Counted from the first letter of the stretch, positions 1 to 25,200 are shown. The stretch: 64,000 bases of DNA from Pterobdella sp. o SKG-2022 (GCA_964035795.1 OZ038322.1:20066674-20130673); one strand, 5' to 3'. Numbers and translations are program-made. Notes: generated from the sequence alone by a model not told the origin.

Positions 1-2017
1 TGAATTTAATTATGAAAAATGATTAGAAGAGATAGAGAAAATTGAATATATTTTCAAAGTTACTTTTTTAATACAGAGGCATTATTGTATATTTTGATTA
101 GTAATATTTAGGCATTAATTAGAAAAAACATTAATAATTAATTTTAATCTTTTTTAAAAATTTCGAAGTTAAAGGTCTGTAAAGTGTTTAATGAATTAAG
201 TTAACATCATAATTACCAACTTAACTTAAAATATAAATTTACTGATATTCATTATTTCTTGAAAGAAATTTCACGTTTTCAAAAAGTTTTTCTTACATCA
301 TTTGCCATATTGAAAGTGCATTTTATGCGAATCAAAGAATACCGTTGTAAAGATAAATGATGAGATTAAAAAAAACATCAGATGAAAGCTGGATTAATAC
401 ATCAAAAACTTGCTCAGAATTCTAAAAAACTTCAAATCTTTAGTTTTATGCAAAACTTTAATTAAGAAAAGTTACAATAAATGTTTTTGAAAATAGTTCA
501 GTCAGATTTAGAATTTTTAAAATTAATTAAAAAATTTGTTGCAAAATTTTTTATTTCATATTAATATAAATTTTTAGTACGTTTTTTGCAAATCTGCAAA
601 AAACAATTTCAATCCAAGCCCATCTCTCAAGAATTTTTGCTTTTCAAATCTCAATTTTCTTCACTTTTCATTTTCATACTGACTGTTTTTCTTAACAAAC
701 ATTCCACTGGAAAAATGGAAGATGTCTAGTTTGTCACAAAAAATGGAAATAAAAAAGTATTTCATTTTTACTCCGAAACAAGCTCAGAGTTATCCACTAA
801 ACTTCATTGCTAGGCATTGTTTTTACACTCTCACCAAATCACTTACACTTCAGCTAGCCCAAAGGTCAAAATTTTTTTTTCCCTAATTGAAGCGTTTTTT
901 AGATGAAAAGGCTGAGTTTGATAAAAAACAACGAGAATTGTGTGTAATATACGATAAGTCCGCAAAAAAACTTTAGCTTAGGGGCTATGTATTGACCGCA
1001 ATACAACCCAAGTGAAACTGGGGATTCTTAGAGAACCCCAATGTCTCTCGAGCCCCTTTTTGAATGACATCTTTAAGTTTTTTAATTGAACAAAAAAATT
1101 TACTTTTTCTTAGTAAATATAAATCTTTAAAAGATTAAGATCTGAACTGCTTATAGAAAGCATTGAATCAAATTCTAAGGGCTTCGTGAAAAGAAAATTC
1201 TTTGAAAGAATTAATTCCATGAAAAAATAATTTTAAAAGTAATCGAGAAATTTTAGTTATTCATTTAAATTTTATAATAATATTTTTATATGTTTTTCAT
1301 TTATAAACCAGAGCAATTTTCTTTGAGGAAATTTGAAAAGATCTTTATATTTATTGAATTTATTACTTTAAAATTATTGGCTTTCATAATACCATTTTAC
1401 TCGAAAAAAAATTTTTTCAAAAATTGATATTTAAATAAACAGCTGAAAAATTTCTGTTATACTTTTGTGCATAAAGACAAAAAATTACGAAGTTTGAAAG
1501 AGACAGTTGAAGTGCATTTATTTTTGCATCTTTGTGTACCTTCAACTTTGTTTCTCAAACATTTTTAAAGTTTCAATTTTGTCTTTAATGGTAAAACATA
1601 TCAAACAACGAGAAGTGAATGCAGTCTTTTTTTCGCTTTTTTTTAGCTTCTTCCTTGGTTTTATCGTAAAAGTCACACGTTAAACCTGATTCTATTAGCA
1701 TTTTCAAACTCAAAACAAAACTGAGTATAGTAAAAAAAGATCTAAATTCTATAAAAACAAGATTTAACACTCACATGATCTTGCGTATCCAGAAAATACA
1801 GTTTTTGAAAATTATTCAAGCTCAATATATTTGATGAAAGAGCAATAATGAAATCATAAAGGTTTATTGCTGTTTTATGATGAAATTTCATTTTTATAAA
1901 TCTCGTCAGGCATTTACATAGACTCAATTTATTAATTTGAGAATTATAAATGAATTTTCACTTAATAAAAACCTCAAAAAAGTATTACTAATAATTTTCA
2001 ATTTTTTACACAAACAG
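1..2017. other. AT-rich region upstream of the GPCR
   Basis: No coding potential or conserved element was seen. The 3' end (1990-2017) is a pyrimidine-rich splice acceptor for the first coding exon of the receptor, so part of this stretch is probably intron or promoter. Confidence 0.5.
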
Positions 2018-2021
2018 AAAA

Positions 2022-12419
<10,398 letters not shown>

Positions 12420-12620
12420 TGTTCATTTTAAAAATCTTTGAAAAAAATTTTAAAGTGAAATTTCTTCTGCTTGAAACTTGAGTTCGAAATATTTTTATAT
12501 TCTGAAAATTGTATGAATTTATTCACATTCATTCCTTTCTTGAAAAAGAATCTTTTGCTTAAACTGGAATATACGAAGAGTTAAGTGGGTTTCTAAAATA
12601 CATCAAATACATCTGGCAGT

Positions 12621-12626
12621 AATAAA
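12621..12626 (+). promoter_or_regulatory. Polyadenylation signal of the GPCR gene
   Basis: An AATAAA hexamer about 200 bases after the receptor stop codon. It is the first canonical signal downstream. Confidence 0.45.
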
Positions 12627-12629
12627 TTT

Positions 12630-15600
12630 CAAGGATGGCATTCAAGTGTGTATTTTATCCATAGTTGCAGTGTTTAAGTCTGTGAAGCTTTTGTACATAC
12701 TGTTTTGATTATTCTTAATAGGAGGCTTATAGGAGGTATTTATGGGATTTTGCCAAACCCCGCGAAATAAAAAACATTTTTGTTAAAACCGTAATTTACG
12801 CTTCCTAGAAAGATGGAAAGAAAATATATTAAGATGCGTGAGATTTTGTGTTATTTATAAGAACTTTCAGATTTTCATCTTTCGTGTCTTAGAGTTCTAG
12901 TAAATATATAATTTCAACAAATTAGCATTTCAATTGTATTATAAATTAGCGAACGGTAGATCTTTATAAAAAGAAAATTCGAACTGTATTATTTGTTTCA
13001 TTAGTGAAAAAGTACTTGTGTAAAGAAAACATTAACATTCGTTTAGATATTCATAAAAACCTGAAGTTTTAATCGTTGTGAATTCCGCTTGAAAATTTAA
13101 AGAATCGTTAACGCGCAAGATTGAGCGATAATTGCGAATTTGATGCATCTAATTTTTAAAAATATCTTCCTATCCTGAATTATTGAAAACATGCTGCATG
13201 CAGTTTGTTTGTCCTAAAACAAACTAAAATACTTTGTTCAAAAATTTCAAACGGAGAGTTAGTTTCCAAGTTGTCATTTTGCTTTACATCATAAAGATAG
13301 ATGAAATATTGGAATTTTGACTTTATTAAACTGAAGTTTTCATTTCAATAAAATGTTTCCCGTGTTTTTAACAGTTAAAAAAAGAAAATTTAATCAAAAT
13401 AACTATATATAAAAGATCATTAAGAAAACAGCTTTTAAATTGATTTTTTTGAAAAAGAGTTTTTCTTAATTTCCAACTCAAAATTTTCTAACAATAATGA
13501 ACTATGGTTAGATTCATCAAAAAGTATGGGTTTTTCAGAAACTAAATCTTTTTAAAACGGTCTTATTTTGAAGTTTATAAAAATTGAAACAGTTTAGATA
13601 GAGAAGTAATCGTTTATTTTTACAAAAATGAAATTTAAGCTGTTTTTCAAATCAAAAATATTTTTCTGACATTTTGAAATTTTCAATTCTAAATTAATTA
13701 CTGTGCGCTTTCATAATAATGTTGAATAAGTCCCATCTAAAAAAATGTGAAGAAGGAATCTATTTAATACTAGTTACCGCTTCTCAACAGTGGTTTTTTA
13801 TAAAAAAAAATTTTTATTTTTCAAAAAACTAAAAAATCAAAAAAAACTCAAAACTTGATAAAGGTTTTATAAAGGTGTACACATGGCAAGACCTATTTCA
13901 AGTAATTGTATGCCTTTCATCACGTTATTCTTTACATGGTAGAATGCTTCAAACCTACGAATCAGATGAAAAAAATTTGATGTATGGAAAGAATATTCTA
14001 ATCAAATCTGTTATAAACTATGAATAAAGAGAAACTATAAATTAAAGCGCCAACGATTATTTATGGAGAGGAAAAATGGAATTAAACTTAAGTTATAAAT
14101 TAAATATATTTGAAAATATATAAATATTTGAAGCACTAAATTATTTATCATTTGAACCAAAAAAACTACCCAGAACGAGCCAATGAAAAAGTAAGAAAAA
14201 CTTTTGAATGATCAAAATACTAAGGGAATATTATATGAAGCTGTTAACTTTGAAAAAATTATAGTATTTTTGTTGATAATTATGAAAAAAATAAAGATTA
14301 AATCTCAAAAACATCAATTGAGGATTTATACATTTATTTGAAATAAATTATTGGCCATCGAGTGAAACTGTCATTTGAACATTCTTCATGCATCACTTGC
14401 TAAAAAAACTTGTGAAATACTTCGCGATCTCAAAATCAAATTTTGCTTCTTATTTTTTGTTTTTCTACAGTTTTTATTTTTTTAGAATACCTAATGAAAA
14501 AAGGTTTTTGTAACAAAAATTTTTCTTTTCCTACACAAATGTCAAAAGTTTTTGAATCTGTGAAACATGAGTTGCATTGTATTGAACAATGGTAAGCTGA
14601 TAAAAACTGGTCATATTTAGTGGCCATATGATAATAGAAAAAATATCTTTTTTGAAAGCAAAGATTCTTTTAATTTACGCCTAAAATAGTATTTTTATTA
14701 TTTAAAAAATTTTTTTCTACTTCAAATGAAAAAAATAAATATATTTACTAACGAATTGATTCTATTAGAAGGCTTCAAATAATAATATATTGGATGTGCG
14801 TGGATGAGAAAATATAGAAACTGTTGTAAAAATTTTCTACATTTATAACCATTAATATATTTTCAAAATATTATTATAAACTCAGCAAAAAAATTCTTAA
14901 TTTTTATAATTCAGAAATTAGTAAAAATTGTTTTTTCGAATTTTCTAGTTTAAATTAATTGCTATAAAACGCCGTTTTAAAGTTCGCTGAAGTTACGAAG
15001 CTCTTCAATAAAGCTTTCGAGATTGATTAATACATTTATAAGGCTGGCTAATCTTAATTGTGTTTTAAATTTAAATTACGCTTTTAACACGTTTTATGTG
15101 AAAAAATTTTCATTCAAATTTAATTTTCAAAACTAAAATCGAATCAAATGGATGAGAATTATCAAATAAAACATGATAATTAAATCAATATTTAAAATTT
15201 TAAAATAAAACAAAAAAAAAACTTTCAGAAAACAAAACTTGCAAAAAATCCGAATATCGGATTGCTTCACTTAAATGAAAAATTTCAATGCAATACCCAA
15301 ACCCGATTAATTTATTTCATACAGTTTATTTTTTGTAATACGCTTATATCAGTTAGATTGGGGTTTTATCTAATAAGTTAAGCTATCATTTGGCTTCTTA
15401 CTTAACTTTTTTCGAGTTGATTTCATTCAAATAACTTCCAAGCTCCATTATTTATTACTCAATCTGATTATAATATTTTAAAATAAATAAAAATTAAATT
15501 GGTGTTTATTATACAAGTATTTTTTCAATTAAATATTCATTGAAAAAATTCAATTTTTAAATATACCAGAAAAACCTTGGACTTGTATTGAAAACTAATA

Positions 15601-18600
15601 CATCTTCAAATTCTAATCAAATGAATAATGAATTACCTATTGAAAAAATGACCTGGAATCCCAAATGACGAATGCAACTCGTTACGATGATCGACTAATT
15701 CGCTAACAGGCTTGGCTTGTGGTATGACAGTCAGCCGTTTAAACACGAATAAGGTTAATTTTCTCGGCGTTTTTGAGAGAATTTCGTGATTGGTTGATAA
15801 GTAACTATTGATGTAATGAAAGAATTATATGAAATTTAATTTGATTGAGAGGTTTTTATACTGATTTCGTGCTTCAGCTCAAACTTCAATTTCGAAAAGA
15901 TTAGAAAAAGCAAAAAAAGGTATCTATAACGGAAGCTTTGCGCCTTGAATTATTTATTACGAAGTTTAATCCTTAACACGTCGAAACAAGATAGCTTTCA
16001 ATAATTTCACTGTTTTGAAAAATTCCATACTTTTTGTGTTTAAAAATTAAACTATAAATTACTCTACTCAGCTAGGACTTTTGAAAAATCTAAAAAAACA
16101 TTTGAAGGAAACTGTAATTTTAATGAAGCTATCAATCAGAGATGCTTTATCAAAAACTTGCCGCTGAAGATATAAATGGAAGCCCTATTAAAAATATTTG
16201 AATTACACTCATAGAAAACTTACATTGAACTTAGTTTCAAGCAATAACTGCCTATGATTTTTTTATCCATTGTGAACAACTAAGCTCTAAAATGTGAATC
16301 AGCTAAATGCTATACAAATATTATAGTTCTTTCCTAATACATATACACTGTGAACCTTCAACCTCTACAACATTTGATAATAAATTCTTTTCATTTTTAA
16401 GAACTTCAGAAACTTTCATTTTTATTTTATTTTTGGGTGATGCTTCTGTAAAAAGCTTATTTTTTGTAATTATTTTTTCTAATCTTTTATCGCATGTATA
16501 ATATTCTCATTTTATCATTGGTTGCTGAGTAAAGAAATATTTTTAAAATATAAATCTAATCACAGAAATAATGTTTGAATGATTTATTCTATAGTTACCA
16601 AATTTTAGCAGTATTATTTTTAAAAATTGATTTAAACTATTTTAATTTTGTTTTTTTTTTCATTAATATTTAAAAAAATTAATTTTTTGTATATATAATA
16701 TTAAAATCCTATAATTCATTTCAAGTTTTTTATGTGATAAACAATATGAACTCTGAACTTAAAACTTATTGAAAAATAGTTATTATCAACTGTATACCAA
16801 ACTTCCAAGTTAAATAGTAAACTCTCTTTCACTGATCGAGTTAGCTTATATCTCTATAAAACACATACTCCAAAATTAATGAAAGAAAAATTATCCAGAT
16901 TTTTCAAGATGTATTTTTTAGATGAAACAAAGAAAAAATAAGGTTTAAAAGTCAAATATATAAAAAACTGGTGGTTTCACATACTTTTTTTCCACTTTTG
17001 CTTCACTTCTCCTTTTTCCATTTTATTTTTCATTCATTTATAAAATTTTGTTCTTGAAAATCTATTATCTATTTCGTTGTTTTTCATAAAAACTCATACA
17101 AATCTTGGAGAATGTAGCATTAGACACATGCATTTAAAATTTCTGCCGCTGATTTTATCGCGTTTTCGACAAGATAACACCTATGAATGTAACTTGCTTA
17201 GAAAGTGTTTTAACGTTGTTTGAAAGGTTACATTTATTTTAGCCTGATGTCATTTAGACTCAATTCTGCTTAATTATTTTATTCCTGTTACGGTCAGATA
17301 AATTTTCTTTGATTTTATCTTTTAGACATTGTATGTTGCTTATATATAATAGTTTTTGATGTTATACTTCAAAAAAAAGAGGTTTTGAAATACTTCAGTT
17401 GAAAAAACAAAGTCACTAACTAATGCTTTCTGATAAGACTTGGATCAGCAAAAAAATATTTTTTTGAATAGGTGTGTTTTTAAAATATTTCATTTTGAAG
17501 TATTAAATGAAAGTTTGATTGGGAGGTGTTTACACTGAATATATTTAGTTTATTAATATTTTAAAATAAACTTTATATTCTTTTATTGAAATTCATTTAG
17601 AATATGATGAATAATCAATTAGCATATAAATATATTTAGTAATCAAAAATGACACCACGTCCAGTTTTGCTATTTTTACGAGACGCGAAAAAAATCTTTA
17701 AAAAAAGTGTCCTCTTAATTAAGCATGAAAAGCGTGAAATGAGAAAAGTAAAACGAAAATTCCAAATAATAAAAAAAACCAAAAGTAATAAAATTTTAAA
17801 CATAATAAGTGAATAGTTTTTTATTTTTGATAGTTATAACCACAAAGCACCCTTAATGAAGAACAATGATGGCCCAACTATACTGGCAGACTGCCATGTA
17901 TATTTAATGAGATTATAAGCGTTTAAAGTATTTGCCGACAAATTTGTATGATGCTTTCAATTAAGCACAGTTTTCTGTGGTTTCCATGTAAAAAATGATT
18001 GATGTCTGCGCAAAAACGTCTGCAAAATTCATCGATCAACTGTGTATGCGATTTCGAGATTTTTTTCAATTATTTTGCTGAATTTTCAACTCCTTATAAT
18101 CCAATAGCTCAAATTAAAATGTTATTTTGTGATAAGTTAAAGTTGTTTCTTGATGATAAGAATAAGAACATCAACTGTGAATTATTTGACCTGTTTCACC
18201 TCACATGTGATGTACGTGACATTGGTCATTAATAGTTGCATAAATAAATATATAAAAAAGGTGAAAGAGTAACTAATAGTTTTCATTCATTTTCGATGAA
18301 TATTTGTTTGTTTTGAAACCAGGCACGAAGGAGCATTTGATATTTGAAAGAAGTTTCACAGCGAGCCGATGTGGGGACATTATGACTTAATGAGTACAAG
18401 AACTATTTTTCAAAAAACATTAACATTTTGTTATCAAGACTTGAACTTCATCCTATTGTGTAGATCCCGCATTAAATTAAAGTTTAAAATAACTCTCGAG
18501 TACTTCTGTAGTTGGTTGAGGAAATCTCAATAATAAGATATGGTAAATGCTTTGGATTCGTGGGTTTGGCCATCTCTCTGTTCTTCATCAATTGATTGAA

Positions 18601-18780
18601 AGCTCAAATAATCGCCTGTTTTTACCATTACTATCGAAAAAAAGTCAATAACGATAAACTTTTTAAAATTGCATTTTAACAAAAATTTATCAAACTAAAA
18701 GTTTAATTTGTATATTTTAATTTTGAAACGTTTATAAAGATTATTTTCAATTTTTTTGAACTCACTTTATCAAGTTTAAA
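12630..18780. other. Gene-poor AT-rich intergenic region
   Basis: No gene could be supported. It holds one foldback solo arm (14304-14350), a less AT-rich island with an open minus-strand frame (15636-15820), and short open stretches at 18290-18600 that may be transposon debris. Confidence 0.5.
14304..14350. repeat. Solo arm of the foldback family at 2686-2881
   Basis: The segment caaaaacatcaattgagg and the following bases match the outer end of the foldback arms at 2686-2881. Confidence 0.55.
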
Positions 18781-18789
18781 AATGAACAA

Positions 18790-19190
18790 AAATGTTTGAA
18801 TTGTTTGTAATAATCAAAAATAAAAGCTTTCTTCTAATTTTCTTAGACTTGCGAGAGTACCTAGCACACTGAAAGCATTTCCTCTCTGAATGGCCATACT
18901 TATAGCTTGAAGTAGGAAGGAGGTTGACCGCGGTTCTCCTGTTTCTTGAGCTATTTTTTTCCCGATCTCTCTTATCAATCTTAGTCCGTTTGGACCCCAA
19001 GAACCAAAAGTTTCAACTCTGATTGGTATAACTTCATAATCCGCTGAAAGGTTGCTGTCTTCGCGCTTTCAGCTACTTTTCCTGGAATAGCTGAAGAAAT
19101 TTGTATGTGGCTGGGGGCGATGGTGTCACTACAAGTGAAATCCCACATCATAGTACGACCATTTTTCCAAGGGTAAATTGTCATCCCAAA
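18790..19190 (-). pseudogene. Decayed retroelement ORF 3' end
   Basis: The minus strand reads PWKNGRTMMWDFTCSDTIAP, then after one frameshift near 19050 VIPIRVETFGSWGP, GEPRSTSFLLQ and SMAIQRGNAFSVLGTL. This text recurs at the C-terminus of reverse-transcriptase-associated predicted proteins across invertebrates (from memory). No RT core is present here, so it is a truncated dead copy. Its upstream end abuts a tRNA-like sequence. Confidence 0.7.
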
Positions 19191-19195
19191 AAAAT

Positions 19196-19287
19196 CGTCT
19201 GATATGGGACTCGAACCTATGACCCTCAGATGACTTGAGAACTCAGCTCTTAAAAGTGTGATGCTCTACCGACTGAGTAAACCGGGC
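19196..19287 (-). tRNA. tRNA-Lys(UUU)-like sequence with 19-nt intron-like insert, probable pseudogene
   Basis: The minus strand starts GCCCGGTTTACTCAGTCGG and keeps the A box, a CTTTTA anticodon loop start (UUU), and a B box (GGTTCGAGTCC). A 19-nt insert follows the base after the anticodon, exactly the canonical nuclear tRNA intron site between positions 37 and 38. The acceptor stem has two mismatches (C2-A71, C4-A69), the anticodon stem one and the T stem one, so it is probably degraded or a tRNA-derived SINE head. A run of seven T follows the 3' end, suitable as a Pol III terminator. Confidence 0.6.
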
Positions 19288-19289
19288 TT

Positions 19290-22200
19290 CAATTAAATTA
19301 TTCAGAAATAGTTCAATGAATTTTTGAACTAGTCATAAATTTTATTTAAAATTTACAAAGTTCAATATATTTTTTAATATAAAAACGGTACAAAAGTAAA
19401 CTATAGTAAATTGTCAAATTTATTCATAAGAAGATTGTGTGGAAGTGTCAGGTTTGAAAATTAGATTGTCTTTTTAATGCGGAAAATTAGCAATTTCTTC
19501 AAAAGATTGCAAAAAAAAATTGATAAAAACGAATAGCTTTTTTGGTTGAATTTGATATTGAGAATTGTCTAAAGATTTTAATTATGATACCGGCTTTAAA
19601 ATGATGTTTGCACTGGGAAAGATTAAATATTAAAAAAGCCGTAGAGTTTGGTAATAAAATATCGATACGAATCTAATAAAAGCTTTATTATCCATTTTTT
19701 AAGCTTTTTCGAAAACGATTTTACTCCTAATCAAAAATCAAAAGCTCATTTTAATTATTCATGTTTCCAATTTTATTTTCATTAAGAAACAAATCAATTT
19801 GACTATTTGAACGGTATGGAAAATAACACGGAAAAATGGAGAATGTGTTGCTGAAACCAAGTATTTTCGAAAGATCATTTCTCATGTCATTTTCAATTAT
19901 TTGACATGAGTTCATAAGTATTTAAAATTATTTATTCGATAGTTATTTAAATTAAAAATTTTAAAAAATAATTTTTAGCTAAAGTATCATTTAAAGAATA
20001 TTGAATTTAAAAAAACTTTTGCAAAAAAAATTGATACATTCTAAAGCCTGAACCATGAAAAGTTAAAACCCCTCCAATTTATAGGTCATTACACAAAAAT
20101 ACTAATTCCCTGAGATCTACTCGCAGCAATAAACAGCAATGAAACATTTGTTCAATTATACAAAAAGTTATGCTTTAAACGTTAATTTGTCTTTAGTGGT
20201 CAAAAAACTTGGGAAACAGCAGCTTGCTGGAGTTTATTGCAAGAATAACTTGTAAAGAAAATTTCCCGTAATAACATCAGGTTAGATACAAATTTCTTAA
20301 TTGTGAATGATAAACTCGAAGCAAGCAATACATTTTTGGCTAACGGTTTGATACTACATGATCTGCAAAGAATCCAGTTGAGAAGACTAGAAAAAGCTGG
20401 AAACAACCATTACTTTAGTCGTAGGCATTGTGGGATTTAAAGACACTGTTTGAGTTCATGATACAAACTTTGAGAAAGAATTTTAAAATGCACTTATGAA
20501 GTTAAATCTAAATTTTGGATACATTTATGTTTCAATGTAGATAAAATTTAAGACCAAGTTTTGAAAAAAAAAGGTATAGTTTTGAAAGCATTCACTTCAC
20601 CGCATTTTTTCATCGATTTTACTTAAATTTGTTGAAAAAAGTTCAAAAAGATAGTTTGAAAAAGTGATAAAACTGCAATTTCGTCAAAAAATTTGAAATT
20701 TACATAATATTAAAAACGTAGCACATGTTTCAACTTTCAATGAGAAATAAGAGGAATTCTTTTGAAACTTCAAAATTAATACGAATTTTCATAATAAAAT
20801 AATTTTTTAAATATATCATTTAGTTTTAATATTGTGAAGAATGAATTTTATTTTTTTTTGTTTCATTATAGTTGCATGTTACTCATACTCTTAGAGTGCC
20901 AGACTCCTTGAATGAGTCGAGTTCTCTAAGGAATAAAAAACACTCACTCAACTTCAAAGTTTTGATCTTTTTGTTTTATTTTAAGCATAAAAGTAAAAAT
21001 TAATTTGTTGAATGTATTTCAAAAAAAAATTTTAAACTGATGTGGTTAAATATAATTTTTAGAAAGCAAAACCAAAAAAAATTTCCTAAAATATAATGAA
21101 ATTATTAAAATAATTAGCGTTACTATGAAACAAAAATGATTATTTAGTTTCAACTGTGTTCAAAATAGCATGTTAACCAAAATTATTCCAACAAATGCTG
21201 GTAGTCTTACTATCGTCTATAAACTCGCCAGTAAGGTTTGGATGCAAAGTGCCTAGTAGTTTCAACGTGCATTTACGAGACTCATATTTGCTCCATCTCA
21301 CTACTGAGTTCTTTACTGATGTACGACGTGGTACAAGTCCACAACTCTTCATAGATTATGTCTTGGTGGTGTGCCGATTTGTCTTTGATAGGGAATAATG
21401 CTCATTCGTTTTTGGTCAAGTAATGAGTTCAATGATGGAATTAATGAATCTACAAAGATAGAAATTTTTGGACAAAAAAGATGCGTTACTTGTAGATTAG
21501 AGTTTCCATCAAACATACACTGTAAAATTATTTTTTACTGATAAGAAATTTGTTGATTATAATAAAAGATTATAAATATTATGGTCTACTGAATATTTTT
21601 ATATTCTAATCATCTAGACCTCATTTATGATGATATTTTTTGATATTGTATCCTTTTCACTAAAAAAGATTTGATAAGATATTTTTCTGGACTTTCCTGT
21701 AACATAGAAACCCTTTAAGACCATGTAGAATTTTCTGCTTGAAAAGCCGATCATGAACTTTTCATGAAAACTTATGAAAATAATTTTTGTATACTAAATA
21801 ATATATTCTCTCACAATAGATTTGATTGAAGAATGTGCTTGATCGTGTGTTCCATAAAAACATTTATGAGGGATAAGTCTGCGTTTCACGTGATGTCTTC
21901 GTTTCACAAAGAGATTATTTTTCAAATACTTTGAAAACGAACAAAACAAGCCAAAAATGTTTTGGAAGATATAAAACGACTGTGATATAATTTAAATTTT
22001 TTGTTAACTGGAAGAAAGCTGAGAATTTTTGAAAATATTTTTTTATTGCGGATGCAATTTTGAAACCTCTTGAAAGCTTAATCTGCATTTTAGTGGAAGC
22101 GATGAGTTAGCTGGATGAATGATAAAATTTTGATTTTTTAGTTAATTTATGAAAAAATAACTTTAATGGGTTTTAATTAATTTTATGAAAATTTCTTCAA

Positions 22201-25200
22201 AAATACTAAATTATTAAAATCATATATTTATGGATCTGTTTTCAAAGTTGAGAAAAACTTAGATTACCCACTGTTACATTTTGTTAAACCTTATCTCATG
22301 ATTAGACTCAAATAGAATCATATCTTTCTGCCTTGAAGAATGCTCCATGTTCTATATCATTTCAATGTGCCATTACCGGTTCATTATAGGATAAATTTAA
22401 ATGTGGATAAATCCATGGAGATTTTTAAAAATTAAATACATTCATTTTATTATTTAATCTTGTTTTGAAAATTAAAAAATAGTGCTTTTATCTACAAAAT
22501 TTTTAATGCTTGGAAAGCCTTTATAAAATTATTACTTTAAAATTTGAATTTAACGTGGAGCCATTTATTTAGTTAATATAAAAAAGCAATCATTTTCTAT
22601 ATAAAAAACTGCATTATCTTTCACTTCTGTTTATTTAAGTATATATTTTCAGTTTTATTTTTTCACCCTTATGAATTTAAATTTTACGTTTGAGAAAACA
22701 CTATAACCAGAAATTCAGCCTATTTGGAAAATATTTCGCACAAAGGAAGCTTTAGTTTAGACAAATAGCAGTGAAAAGTAAAGTTTTTTTAAAAAAAAAC
22801 GTTTTATAGAAAAAACTCTCAAACAATATATTCAATAAAACAATAAAAAAGCAGATTTTATATTTATTATAAAAGGCTAAGCTTTTCGATATCTTTTGGA
22901 TATTGAAAAGCTTAGATCCGTTGTTTTTTGATGTTTTATTACATTCACTCAAGGAATATAATTAATAAGCGAACCAATGAACCATTTGTAAAAATCTTTC
23001 AAAAATTTATCACGATTTGTTCTCATTCATAGAGTTCTCCAAAACGAAAAAAATAATAAAAATTTTGAAAATTTAGATAATAAAGATCACAACCACCTTT
23101 AGCTTTTATTTTAATGATATCATTTTCAATGTTATTCGAACAATAAAAAGTCTATTTAAAATGAGTGTCTTAAAAAACCAGAACAACATGGCCAGAAACT
23201 ATTTTGCATGGAATGAAAAATTCAACAAAACTAAGCAATTCTCAAGAAATGTCTGCTCCAATGTTCGCAATGAATAAAGAAATGTGAAGAAAATAACCGC
23301 TGACAGACACCTGCGAAACTAATTTGTCTTTTTCAAATAACCATTTTAATTGACTTTTTATTCTTATTGTACAAAATATGAATTCATAACCAAATAATTT
23401 TTTTGCTAAAAATAACTTTAAAATTAAAAAAATTTTAAAGTGAAAACAGAAATAAAAATGTAATTTTTGAATTTTTGCACTAATGAATAGTGTGAAAAAA
23501 TCATCGCCTGCAATTATATCTCTTTAATTCTCTCTCTAAGTCCATCCTCTCCTCCATTTCATCGTCAAATAATATATGCTTTTCATTATATTTAAATGAT
23601 CAAAATTTTTTTATCTTTTAAATTTTTTCTTTCGATAGAGATCTGATGATTAAGTCATTATACCAGAATAACCTCCACTTGAATCACACGTTTCTTAAAT
23701 CTACATTCGACTGTATGTGAGGCAAGTACTTTTTATTTAAAAATCCTTTCATGGATAAAAAGCAAAGTGAAATAAAATCGTTTGGAACGAAACATTTTTA
23801 TTTTGTTATTGCCATGTTGGACCTGGCTAATTTCAAGGTGAAAATCAATAAGAATAACGAGTCCTAATTGGAATTGAATGGTAAAAATTTCCCAAACAAT
23901 ATTGCTGATTTGAACATATTCATTTGCAAGATAATAATTGTATAAAGAACACTCAAATATTAAATTAAATACTAATACCTGAATTATTACGGTATTTCAA
24001 AAAGAATTAAGCTTACCATAAAAATAATGAAGAAAGCAATAAAAGCTTGAAATAAAGTTGAAATAATTAAAACTGTAAAAATTCATTTCTATCAATTGTT
24101 TTGGGAAATAAATGCAATTTTCAAAAAAAATATTTCATCGATATGAATCGGAAGTGAAAAACAAACTTCAAATTGAAATTCTTTTTGTAAAAAATTGAAC
24201 TTAAGTAAATATTTTTTAAACTTTTTTTTGCACTCGAAACTTGAATTAATTAAAAATATAATAAAAATTAATTATTCAGATAAGTGTGCATGCGCATACA
24301 TTTTTTTAAACGTTTCAAGTTTCAGAAAGATGATGATCTTATCCAAACAGTAGGTTCATAAGATCTGTTAGACTTTTCCAGCAATCTTTTTATCGCGTGT
24401 AATATTCAAAGATAATCAATTCAGAGAGCTATTTAAAGCAAAGAAATTAATTTTTCATTAGTTAGGCTTGAATAAATTTAGTTCATTTGAAGTTTCCGGT
24501 AGATGTGAGTCGAATATTTTGCGTTAAATTGGCTTGAAAATATAATATTGAACGGAAATTCTAAATCAGCCACAAATTCAATGTTGTTTTCAAGACAATT
24601 GCTTTAAGAGCTAGAAAGTGTTTTTTTTCTTTCTATTGAAAACAATTGATTTATGATGAAACTCTGTAATAAAGTTTCTGGCCAAAACGAGTTCCATAGC
24701 AAGATCAAAAACTCCAATTAATGTTTATGTTTTATAACACTAAATTGTAATTTAGACAACGAAATAAAAAACAGCTCTGTTCAAACGTTCCAATTTTTGT
24801 TTCTTTCTTGGGTCATATTTTCATTTTAAAATTCAGTTTCTAATATTTTTTTCTAGAAAAACAAAAATCATTTGAAAATTGTATGACGTTTTTATTGCAC
24901 CTTTTGCTTATTTGGCGAAGAACATAATAAAAATTCTTCAATACAAATTTAGAAATGTACACAATTTTTCGAATAGTAACTCACATTATCAACTATAAAG
25001 ACTTCTTTAAAAAAAACTGAGATGCAGTGGAATAAATATAACATAACTCAATTTATCAGACCATACTTTTTGTTAAAAAAATACTTCTGAAAAACAATTG
25101 AATTTTACAAAAAGGAGTACTTTTGTATTGTTATTGACAACTTGTGACGTAAACTGACGATAGAGGAGTCAGAAAAATTAAGTTACTCGGAAGTAAAACG

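Noticed and set aside
17999..18232. 77-codon plus-strand open frame
   Set aside because: No family resemblance, no convincing splice sites, and frames of this length occur by chance here.
18290..18600. Short minus-strand open stretches, one with a VPTSARCETSF motif vaguely like hAT transposase C-termini
   Set aside because: Frames are broken and the resemblance is too weak to name an element.
21195..21400. Open frame sharing a short minus-strand motif (IKDKS/IRDKS) with 25380-25450
   Set aside because: The match is only about ten residues; it may be repeat debris but cannot be assigned.
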